Assembly: GCF_000284415.1 (NCBI RefSeq)
Contig: NC_017059.1
Span: 3,097,659 to 3,117,569 of the forward strand
Direction: 5' to 3'
Length of the DNA stretch: 19,911 bases
Source: Pararhodospirillum photometricum DSM 122
Lineage (GTDB): Bacteria; Pseudomonadota; Alphaproteobacteria; Rhodospirillales; Rhodospirillaceae
Below are positions 13,849 to 19,911 of this stretch, piece by piece. Position 1 is the first letter of the stretch. Each line of letters opens with the position of its first letter. A program made the translations under genes and the position numbers. The notes below the pieces were generated by a model, which did no database searches, was not told the DNA's origin, and worked only from the letters and a program-made list of their open reading frames with translations.

Positions 13849-14859
13849 ATGGATCCGAGGGTCTTCCTCTCTCCAAGCGGTCTGTTTGTTGCCACCATGA
13901 TCCTGTGCACCGCGTTCATGGGATCGTCCTTTCCCTCCGGCAAATACTTGATCAGTGAGCTTGGGATGCCCGCCTTGATGATGGGTGGGGGACGTTTTCT
14001 TCTGGCGGGGGGGCTGATTCTCGCGGTGGCCGGGGTCCGGGCGGGGCCGGCCCGTCTCCTGCCCACGAGGGGCGGGTCGGGTGTGAAAGGGCTGTTGCTG
14101 GTGCTGGGCGTGGGATGTCTTCAGACCGCTGGAACGATGGGCTTTCTCAATCTGGCGCTGGGGAGCTTGAGCGCCTCGATGGCATCGATCCTGCTGTTCA
14201 CCAACCCGCTGTGGACGGCCATTCTTGCCCATTTCTTTTTGGGCGAGAGCCTGTCGCGCGCCAAGATCGCCGCGCTGCTGTGCGGGGTTGCCGGGGTGGC
14301 GACCTGCCTTGGGGTGAGCGCGGAGCACAATCTGGCGGGGGTCCTGATCGCGCTGGCCGGCTCGGTCTGCTGGGCGTTGTCCACCGTGGTGTCGAAAAAA
14401 TACAGGCTCGATCAATCGGCGCTTGTGTTGACCGGGTGGCAACTGACCCTGGGGGCCCTGATCATGCTGGCGATTTCGGCCCTGGTCGGCGAACAGTACG
14501 ACCTCAGCGCCGTTGAGGGCTGGGGCGTGGTCTGGTTCGTCTGGCTGGTGATCCCGGCCTCGATCGGGTCGTTTGGCCTATGGTTTTATGCCTTGTCGAA
14601 GAAAGGGGCCACCTTGACCAGTTCTTACCTGTTTTTGGTCCCCCTGTTCTCGACGACCTTCGCGGTTTTGTTCCTGGGGGAGGCCCTGAGCGGCAGTATG
14701 GTCATCGGCGGGACGATGATTGTCTTTGCCTTGTGGCTGATCAACATCCCCGTCTCCCGTCTTGCCGGGGGGAGGGAACGGATCCGGCGGTGGCAACGCC
14801 GTCGGATCGACTGGCGGGCGAACGAGAGCCTCAGCCAAGTTCCCGCCGCCTCGGAATAA
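13849..14859 (+). CDS. EamA-family (drug/metabolite superfamily) transporter
   Basis: A 336-residue inner-membrane protein with two EamA repeats and about ten membrane segments, beginning GLFVATMILCTAFMGSSFPSGKYL. Typical elements are LMMGGGRFLLAGGLIL, GFLNLALGSLSASMASILLFTNPLWTAIL...LGESLS at the end of repeat 1, and SIGSFGLWFYALSKKGATLTSSYLFLVPLFSTTFAVLFLGEAL in repeat 2. Members export metabolites, amino acids or drugs; the substrate cannot be told. ATG 13849 is preferred because GGAG lies 7 bases upstream. An in-frame ATG at 13732 lies upstream of the promoter's -10 and would add a 39-residue extension with no membrane character. The basic C-terminal tail (RRWQRRRIDWR) is probably cytoplasmic. 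The shared operator with the CGNR gene suggests the pair forms a sensor-exporter module. Confidence 0.88.
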   Translation: MDPRVFLSPSGLFVATMILCTAFMGSSFPSGKYLISELGMPALMMGGGRFLLAGGLILAVAGVRAGPARLLPTRGGSGVKGLLLVLGVGCLQTAGTMGFLNLALGSLSASMASILLFTNPLWTAILAHFFLGESLSRAKIAALLCGVAGVATCLGVSAEHNLAGVLIALAGSVCWALSTVVSKKYRLDQSALVLTGWQLTLGALIMLAISALVGEQYDLSAVEGWGVVWFVWLVIPASIGSFGLWFYALSKKGATLTSSYLFLVPLFSTTFAVLFLGEALSGSMVIGGTMIVFALWLINIPVSRLAGGRERIRRWQRRRIDWRANESLSQVPAASE

Positions 14860-14893
14860 GCGCAATACCCACGCGGGACGTGTTTTTCGGCGT

Positions 14894-14910
14894 CGCCGCA
14901 AGGAGCGGCG
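14894..14910 (+). terminator. Short hairpin after the EamA gene
   Basis: CGCCGC (14894-14899) pairs with GCGGCG (14905-14910) around a 5-base loop, 34 bases after the stop codon and without a T-run. It is a weak terminator candidate. The rest of 14860-14978 holds no gene that I can support. Confidence 0.35.
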
Positions 14911-14971
14911 CCACGGCCGGGTCTTGGCGGGGAAGGAGGGAGGGTGTTCTCCCAAAAAGCGCGAGCCCCTC

Positions 14972-15000
14972 TTGTGAGTGCGAGTGAGTCGCGTTAGCGT
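14972..15000 (+). promoter_or_regulatory. Fur-box-like site and candidate promoter of the haem-uptake operon
   Basis: TGCGAGTGAGTCGCGTTAGC (14979-14998) resembles alphaproteobacterial Fur boxes of the TGCGAATGATTCGCATTTGC type. Its inner part GCGA-N5-TCGC is a perfect dyad. A possible promoter, TTGTGA (14972-14977), 17 bases, TAGCGT (14995-15000), encloses the site, so iron-loaded Fur would block it. The first gene downstream encodes a haem receptor, which is a standard Fur target. The dyad is seen directly; Fur as the binder is inferred. Confidence 0.55.
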
Positions 15001-15025
15001 TGCCTCCATTGTCGGGAGAAGCCCG

Positions 15026-15061
15026 GCGCCGCCCTGTCCGCGACCGAGGACAGGGCGGCGC
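15026..15061 (+). promoter_or_regulatory. 14-bp perfect hairpin in the hmuR leader
   Basis: GCGCCGCCCTGTCC (15026-15039) pairs perfectly with GGACAGGGCGGCGC (15048-15061) around an 8-base loop. It falls in the predicted 5' untranslated leader, ending about 20 bases before the AGGAGG ribosome site of the receptor gene. No T-run follows, so it is not a standard terminator. It could stabilise the message, attenuate transcription, or be a leftover terminator. No known riboswitch fold was recognised. Confidence 0.55.
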
Positions 15062-15095
15062 AGGATCTTGGGCTGACGGTCAGGAGGGACGGTGA

Positions 15096-17300
15096 ATGGC
15101 CAAGGGCAGGAGGACCCGGCGCGGCACGCACGACCATGGTCGGGGTGTGCTCGCGGGGGGTGTTGCGGGGATGATGGTGGGGAGCGTGTTGGCCACCACG
15201 GCGTGGGCAGAGGATCCCGCCCCGTCCCCGGAGGGGACGAGCGCGACGGGGGCGGTGGCCGCCCCAGCCGGGGAGGAGGCGGGCCAGACCGTGCGGCTGG
15301 CTCCGGTTTCGGTGACGGCGACGCGCAATCCCATCGACCCCTTCCTGTATCCAGGCATGGTCACGGTGGTGGAGCGTGAAAGCCTGCAAACCCTGCAAAG
15401 TTCCACGCCGGCCGATGCCTTGAAGCTGGTGCCGGGGGTGGCCTTTACCGGGGGCCCGCGTCGCTCGGGCGAGGTGCCGTCGTTGCGCGGCTTCACCGGG
15501 GCGGACGTGGTGATCTTGGTCGATGGCATGCGCCAGAACTTTGGTTCGGGCCATGACGGACGGTTTTTCCTGGACCCCGCCGCGTTGAGCCGGGTCGAGG
15601 TGCTGCGCGGGTCCGCGTCGTCGTTGTATGGCAGTGGCGGCACCGGGGGTGTCATCGACTTCCGCACCCCTCAGGTAGACGATTTTCTGGAGCCCGACCA
15701 GCGCTTTGGGTTTACCGTGGCCGGCGGGGTGCAAAGCGCCAACAAGGAATGGCTGGGCTCCCTGACCACCTATGCCCGGCCGATGGACGGCGTTGATCTG
15801 CTGGGGCAGGTCAGTCGGCGCACCTCGGGCTCGATCCGCCTGGGCGGCGGCGAGACCTTGGAGGACAGCGACGATTCCATTGTCTCGGCCCTGGTCAAGG
15901 GCGGGGTCGAACTGGCCCCCCATCATCGGCTGGAAACCTCGTTCAGCCGGTTCACCAACGATGCCCGCGAGCCCAACAACGGCCAGGGGGTGGGCGGCAA
16001 TGATATCGTTGACAAGAGTATTCATAACGACAACTTCCGCGTGGCCTACCTCTATAACGACCCGAACAACCCGTGGGTCAATCTGGACGCCACGGCCTAT
16101 TACACCACCTTTTCCGCCGATGAACTGCGCCTGGACAGCAACGGGGCCGGGCCGGTGGGCGAATTGCTGACACGCGATGTCAACACCTTGGGTATGCGCC
16201 TGGAAAACCGCTCGCGCGTGGGGCTGGGCGAGTTGGGGGGCGTGACCTTTACCTATGGCGTCGAGAGTTACCGCGACAGCCAGGAGGGCGAGGCCAGTGC
16301 CAGCAGCGACCGGGGCGGCGTGCCCAACGCCGATGCCACCTTCGTCGGCGGGTTCACCCAAGCCGAGATCAACCTGGACAGTCCGCTCGGCCTGCCCGGC
16401 CACCTGCTGCTGATTCCCGGCGCCCGCTTTGACTATTACAGCCTCTCCAGCGATCTCGTGGACGAGAACACCACGGAAAGCCGGGTGTCCCCACGGTTTG
16501 GCGTCACCTACCAGCCGCGCGAGTGGCTGATGATGTTTGCCAACTATGCCGAGGCCTTCCGCGCGCCGACCTTTAACGAAATGTACCTCTCGGGGGTCCA
16601 CTTCCAGATGCCGATTGGTCGGGGCATCGTCAACCGCTTCGTGGCCAACCCCGACCTCAAGCCGCAGACCACCCGCACCGTCGAGGTCGGCGGCGGCCTG
16701 TCGTTCCACGACGTGATCACGCCGCGTGACGAGGCCCGCGTCAAGGTGTCGCACTATCGCACCTGGGGGGAGGACTTCATTGATCTGGCCGTCAATCAGC
16801 CCACCCCATTTGCCGACTGCTCGCCGTTTGTGCGAGGCGCGTGTGACGGCACCACGTCGTCGGTCAATATTCCGAGCGCTCGCCTGTGGGGCACCGAGGT
16901 GGAAGCTCACTACGAGATGCACCGCGTGCGCTTTGGGCTGGGCTTCTCGACCATCGACGGCGAGAACACCAAGACCGGCGAAAAGCTGGGCATCCTGACC
17001 CCAGACACCGTCACCCTCGATACCGCCTTGAAACTCCCCGAAATCGACTCGGTGGTGGGCTGGCGCGCCACCCTGGCCGGCGCGTTCACCAAGGTCAATG
17101 ACCCCGATGAAAAGCGCGACGCCTATCAGGTGCATGACCTGTACTACACCTATCAGCCGTCGGAAGGTCCCTGGCAGGGCGCGCGGCTCGACTTGGGCTT
17201 CGATAACGTCTTCGACCAGGAATATTCCCGCGTTTACACCGATGCCACCGAGGTGGGCCGCAGCTTCAAGATGATGCTGTCCTACACGCAGGCGTGGTGA
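15096..17300 (+). CDS. hmuR: TonB-dependent outer-membrane haem receptor
   Basis: A 734-residue receptor that takes haem (free or from haemoproteins) across the outer membrane using TonB energy. The N-terminal signal peptide ends near TAWAED (about residue 38). A TonB-box-like QTVRLAPVSVTATRNP is followed by the plug domain (about 65-170, with LKLVPGVAF, PSLRGFTGADVVILVDGMRQN and LSRVEVLRGSASSLYGSGGTGGVI) and the 22-strand barrel. Two haem-receptor boxes are present: FRAP at 488-491 (AEAFRAPTFNEMY) and an NPNL-like NPDL at 518-521, with His502 between them, the position of the haem-ligating histidine in HemR/HmuR-type proteins. It ends in an aromatic residue (Trp). AGGAGG lies 8 bases before ATG. 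The haem ABC genes follow with almost no spacing. A siderophore role is less likely given these boxes. Confidence 0.9.
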   Translation: MAKGRRTRRGTHDHGRGVLAGGVAGMMVGSVLATTAWAEDPAPSPEGTSATGAVAAPAGEEAGQTVRLAPVSVTATRNPIDPFLYPGMVTVVERESLQTLQSSTPADALKLVPGVAFTGGPRRSGEVPSLRGFTGADVVILVDGMRQNFGSGHDGRFFLDPAALSRVEVLRGSASSLYGSGGTGGVIDFRTPQVDDFLEPDQRFGFTVAGGVQSANKEWLGSLTTYARPMDGVDLLGQVSRRTSGSIRLGGGETLEDSDDSIVSALVKGGVELAPHHRLETSFSRFTNDAREPNNGQGVGGNDIVDKSIHNDNFRVAYLYNDPNNPWVNLDATAYYTTFSADELRLDSNGAGPVGELLTRDVNTLGMRLENRSRVGLGELGGVTFTYGVESYRDSQEGEASASSDRGGVPNADATFVGGFTQAEINLDSPLGLPGHLLLIPGARFDYYSLSSDLVDENTTESRVSPRFGVTYQPREWLMMFANYAEAFRAPTFNEMYLSGVHFQMPIGRGIVNRFVANPDLKPQTTRTVEVGGGLSFHDVITPRDEARVKVSHYRTWGEDFIDLAVNQPTPFADCSPFVRGACDGTTSSVNIPSARLWGTEVEAHYEMHRVRFGLGFSTIDGENTKTGEKLGILTPDTVTLDTALKLPEIDSVVGWRATLAGAFTKVNDPDEKRDAYQVHDLYYTYQPSEGPWQGARLDLGFDNVFDQEYSRVYTDATEVGRSFKMMLSYTQAW

Positions 17301-17311
17301 GGAGGACGGTG

Positions 17312-18181
17312 ATGCGGTTTCCCCCTCGGTTGCGTCCCGCCTTGCTTCGGGTGGCGGTGCTGTTGCTTGTGCTGTCGATGTTGACGGTTGATCCGCTGCA
17401 TGCCTCGGCGCCCCGCCGTGCGATCGTCGTTGGCGGCGCGCTGACCGAAATCGTCTATGCCCTGGGGGCCCAGGACAGCGTGGTGGCGGTGGATGCCACC
17501 AGCACCTATCCCCCGGCCGCCGATGCCTTGCCCGATGTCGGCTACATGCGCCGGCTGGCGGCCGAGCCGCTGCTGTCGCTGGCGCCTGACCTGATCTTGG
17601 CCATCGAGGGGGCCGGGCCGCCCGCCGTGCTCGACCAGGTGCGCGCGGCCGGGGTGCGGGTGCTGGACGTGCCCGACCAGCCCAGTGTGGCCGGGGTGCA
17701 CGACAAGGTCCGCCGTGTCGCCCAGGCTTTGGGTCGTTCGGACGAGGGCGAGGCTCTGATCCAGAGTCTCGACGCCCGTCTGGCCGCCCTTCGCCCGGTC
17801 GAGGGGGCCGCGCCGCGCGTCTTGTTCTTGATGTCGGTGGGGGAGGGGGCACCCTTGGCGGCCGGGCGCGACACCCCGGCCGAGGCGGTGATCCGCTTGG
17901 CCGGTGGGGTGAACGCTCTCGATGGCTTCACCGGCTTCAAGCCCCTGTCGCCCGAGGCGGCCGCCGCCGCCCGCCCCGATGTGGTGCTGGTGCCAACCCG
18001 CACCCTGGCCGGTTTGGGCGGGGCCGAGGCGATTTTGGCGCGGCCCGAGCTGGCCGGCAGTCCGGCCGCCCAGGCCAAGCGCTTGGTGGCCATGGACACC
18101 ATGCTGCTGCTCGGCTTTGGCCCCCGTCTGCCCGAGGCGGTGGCCGAGCTGGCGGCCGGCCTGCATGCGAAGGGACCGTGA
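17312..18181 (+). CDS. hmuT: Periplasmic haem-binding protein of the haem ABC importer
   Basis: A 289-residue class III solute-binding protein that hands haem from the receptor to the HmuUV permease. The signal peptide has a basic start (MRFPPRLRPALLR), a hydrophobic core and a cleavage site near LHASA (about residue 33). The mature protein opens IVVGGALTEIVYALGAQDSVVAVDATSTYP, typical of HmuT/PhuT/ShuT. Tyr78 in LPDVGYMRRLAAE sits where PhuT/ShuT have their axial haem-ligand tyrosine. LLSLAPDLILA and LSPEAAAAARPDVVLVP are further family segments. ATG 17312 was chosen because GGAGGA lies just upstream, over a GTG at 17294 that overlaps the end of hmuR. The gap to hmuR is 11 bases and to hmuU 3 bases, so one transcript is likely. 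Confidence 0.9.
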   Translation: MRFPPRLRPALLRVAVLLLVLSMLTVDPLHASAPRRAIVVGGALTEIVYALGAQDSVVAVDATSTYPPAADALPDVGYMRRLAAEPLLSLAPDLILAIEGAGPPAVLDQVRAAGVRVLDVPDQPSVAGVHDKVRRVAQALGRSDEGEALIQSLDARLAALRPVEGAAPRVLFLMSVGEGAPLAAGRDTPAEAVIRLAGGVNALDGFTGFKPLSPEAAAAARPDVVLVPTRTLAGLGGAEAILARPELAGSPAAQAKRLVAMDTMLLLGFGPRLPEAVAELAAGLHAKGP

Positions 18182-18184
18182 GGC

Positions 18185-19351
18185 ATGACGTCCGCCCGCT
18201 CGTCCGTGATGGAACACGATTTGCCCGAGGACCCGGCCCTAGCCCGCGTCCTCGACCGTCAGGCCCGGCGCACCCGCTGGGTGCTGCTGGCGTTGGTCCT
18301 GGCTTTGGTCGTGGTGTTCGTGCTGTCGGTCGGCCTGGGGGCGCTGGCCCTGTCGCCGGGGACTGTTCTCGGGCTGCTCGGGCAGGGCGTCGGGCTCCCG
18401 GTGGCGACGCCCGCATCCCCGGTTGAGGCCACGGTGTTCTGGGCGCTGCGGCTGCCCCGCGCCTGTCTCGCGGTCCTGGTCGGGGGCTCGTTGGCCCTGT
18501 CGGGCGCCTTGTTGCAGGGCTTGTTTCGCAACCCGCTTGCCGATCCCGGCCTGATCGGCGTTTCCACCGGGGCCGCCTTGGCGGCGGCGCTGGTCATTGG
18601 CCTGGGCTCGGCCCTGCCGGTCGGCCTCGTGGCGGCGCTCGGGATCGGCCAAGCCGTCACCTTGCCCCTGGCCGCCTTTGCCGGGGGCCTGGGGATCACC
18701 GCCTTGGTGCACCGGCTGGCGACGCGCGACGGCATCACCGACGTGCCGACCTTGCTGCTGGCCGGCATCGCCCTCAATGCCGTGGCCGGCGCGGTGATTG
18801 GCCTGATGGTTTATGTCAGCGACGATCAGGCCTTGCGCGATCTCAATTTCTGGATGCTGGGCAGCCTGGGCGGCGTGACCTGGGACCGCTTGGCCCTGGT
18901 GGCGCCGATCTTGGGGGGCACTGCGCTGTTGGCCTTGCCCCTGGCGTCGGCGCTCAACGCGCTTTTGCTGGGCGAGACCGAGGCGGTCCACCTGGGCCTT
19001 GATGTCGAGCAGGCCAAGCGCCGGATCATTGTTTTGGGGGCGTTGGGGGTGGGGGCGTCGGTCGCCGTCACCGGGGTGATCGGCTTTGTCGGGCTGGTGG
19101 TGCCTCACCTGGCCCGGCTGCTGCTGGGCCCCGACCATCGGGGGGTGCTGCCGGCCTCGGTGCTGCTGGGGGCCGTGCTGTTGCTGCTGGCCGACCTGTT
19201 GGCCCGCACCGTGGTTTTACCGGCCGAACTGCCCATCGGCATCCTGACCAGCCTGCGTGGGGGGGCCGTTCTTTCTCGGCTTGTTGCGACATCACCGGGG
19301 CCGCTTATGACCCGGCGCGCCCTTGGAGAGCCCCCCCATGCTGCAAGCTGA
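18185..19351 (+). CDS. hmuU: Haem ABC transporter permease (FecCD family), C-terminus probably frameshifted
   Basis: An inner-membrane permease of the BtuC/FecCD family that moves haem into the cytoplasm. About ten membrane segments can be placed. Family signatures are RLPRACLAVLVGGSLALSGALLQGLFRNPLADPGLIGVSTGAALAAAL, MLGSLGGVTW, VTGVIGFVGLVVPHLARLLLGPDHR and ELPIGILTSLRGG. After GG the frame reads AVLSRLVATSPG..., unlike the family. The +1 frame reads GGPFFLGLLRHHRGRL and stops at 19308-19310, the normal ending for this family (GxPFFxxLL). The switch point is a run of seven G (19259-19265): six would restore the usual C-terminus. As given, the protein gains an abnormal tail and overlaps hmuV by 14 bases. 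With six G there would be a 27-base gap to hmuV. The likely cause is a base-calling error or a real slippage mutation. Confidence 0.88.
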   Translation: MTSARSSVMEHDLPEDPALARVLDRQARRTRWVLLALVLALVVVFVLSVGLGALALSPGTVLGLLGQGVGLPVATPASPVEATVFWALRLPRACLAVLVGGSLALSGALLQGLFRNPLADPGLIGVSTGAALAAALVIGLGSALPVGLVAALGIGQAVTLPLAAFAGGLGITALVHRLATRDGITDVPTLLLAGIALNAVAGAVIGLMVYVSDDQALRDLNFWMLGSLGGVTWDRLALVAPILGGTALLALPLASALNALLLGETEAVHLGLDVEQAKRRIIVLGALGVGASVAVTGVIGFVGLVVPHLARLLLGPDHRGVLPASVLLGAVLLLLADLLARTVVLPAELPIGILTSLRGGAVLSRLVATSPGPLMTRRALGEPPHAAS

Positions 19352-19911
19352 AAACCTCTCGCTGGCGCGTGCCGGGCGTCCCGTGGTGGACGGGCTGTCA
19401 TTGGAGATCAGCCCGGGCCGGGTGTGCGCCCTGCTCGGTCCCAACGGTGCGGGGAAATCGACCCTGGTGCATCTGCTGTCCGGCGCCTTGCGCCCCGGTG
19501 GCGGCGAGGTGCGGTTGCAGGGGCGGGCTCTGGCCGCTTGGCCCCGGGCCGACTTGGCCCGCCGCCGGGCCGTCTTGCCCCAGCGCTCCCAAATGGCCTT
19601 CGCGTTTCGGGCCCTCGACGTGGTTTTGCTGGGCCGCTTGCCCCATGCCGGGCTATCGAGTGCCGGGCAGGATCTGCGGGTGGCCCGGGCGGCCCTGGCG
19701 GCGGTCGATGCCCTAGCCCTGGCCGAGCGGCCGTTCACCGCCTTGTCGGGGGGCGAGCAGCAGCGTGTGAGCCTAGCCCGGGTGCTGGCCCAGGTCTGGC
19801 CCGAGCCCGGCGCGGCCTGCGGGCGCTTTTTGCTGCTCGACGAACCCACCAGCGCCTTGGACCTCGCCCACCAACACACGGTGATGACCCTGGCCGGGTT
19901 GGGGGGCGGGG
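19338..19911 (+). CDS. hmuV: Haem ABC transporter ATP-binding protein (partial, runs off the window)
   Basis: 191 codons of an ATPase subunit (family length about 255-270) that powers the HmuU permease. Visible motifs, in order, are Walker A GPNGAGKST (34-42), a Q-loop in VLPQRSQMAF, LDVVLLGRLPH, the signature LSGGEQQRVSLARVLAQ (from residue 136), and Walker B FLLLDEPTSALD (Asp168, Glu169). The sequence ends before the H-loop histidine. The LPQRSQMAF and DVVLLGR blocks are typical of the haem/iron-chelate importer ATPases (HmuV/FecE/BtuD group). ATG 19338 has a poor ribosome site (GGAGAG about 6 bases upstream), so it may rely on translational coupling with hmuU. There is no sign of damage in the part present. 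Confidence 0.9.
   Translation, partial: MLQAENLSLARAGRPVVDGLSLEISPGRVCALLGPNGAGKSTLVHLLSGALRPGGGEVRLQGRALAAWPRADLARRRAVLPQRSQMAFAFRALDVVLLGRLPHAGLSSAGQDLRVARAALAAVDALALAERPFTALSGGEQQRVSLARVLAQVWPEPGAACGRFLLLDEPTSALDLAHQHTVMTLAGLGGG

Noticed and set aside
14935..14962. GGGAGGGTGTTCTCCC as a fourth copy of the dispersed repeat
   Set aside because: Only a 5-bp stem, and none of the flanking consensus (GAGGGGT or CCAGCCTT) is present.
14994..17852. A 952-codon open frame on the - strand opposite the haem receptor
   Set aside because: It is antisense to hmuR and hmuT, both of which have clear family motifs. Its translation is Pro/Arg/His/Gly-rich low-complexity sequence typical of a GC-rich shadow frame.

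Overview
The window is GC-rich (roughly two-thirds G+C by eye), with short intergenic gaps and alphaproteobacterial gene content. It fits a Rhodospirillales-type bacterium (Rhodospirillum/Pararhodospirillum/Magnetospirillum-like). That placement is inferred from protein style, the form of the Fur box and the cyclic-glucan-synthase homologue, not from a database match. No rRNA, tRNA, CRISPR array or intact insertion sequence was seen.

Layout. (1) 1-3750, mixed single genes: an alpha/beta hydrolase and a small conserved hypothetical on +, then on - an orphan family-5 peptide-type solute-binding protein, a remnant of an OmpA-type C-terminus and a small hypothetical. Three copies of a dispersed palindromic repeat (consensus core CTGGGGAGGC-loop-GCCTCCCCAG) sit at gene ends as probable terminators. 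(2) 3808-6633: an unrecognised 464-residue protein (-) is divergent from a clear isovaleryl-CoA dehydrogenase (+, leucine catabolism). A LiuR-like palindrome lies between them. (3) 6691-12950: a degenerate RlaP-family nucleotidyltransferase runs at a run of nine C into the C-terminal two-thirds of a cyclic beta-1,2-glucan synthase (NdvB/ChvB type). The membrane and glycosyltransferase (GT84) parts are absent; the cyclisation and GH94 phosphorylase parts are intact. (4) 13080-14859: a CGNR zinc-finger regulator and an EamA-family transporter, each preceded by a promoter that overlaps the same AAACCGGTTT palindrome. This looks like a small regulon of a regulator and its exporter. (5) 14979-19911: a haem-uptake operon, hmuR-hmuT-hmuU-hmuV (hmuV runs off the window), behind a Fur-box-like site and a strong leader hairpin. 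hmuS is not in the cluster.

Working together: HmuR imports haem across the outer membrane, HmuT binds it in the periplasm and HmuUV takes it into the cytoplasm. The other blocks look independent of each other.

Most notable points: the GT-less cyclic-glucan-synthase homologue and its junction with a catalytically degraded nucleotidyltransferase; the shared operator of the CGNR/EamA pair; and frame disruptions or gene breaks at three homopolymer runs (9 G at 3176, 9 C at 7379, 7 G at 19259). Those three are either assembly indels or real slippage sites and should be settled before the gene ends are trusted.
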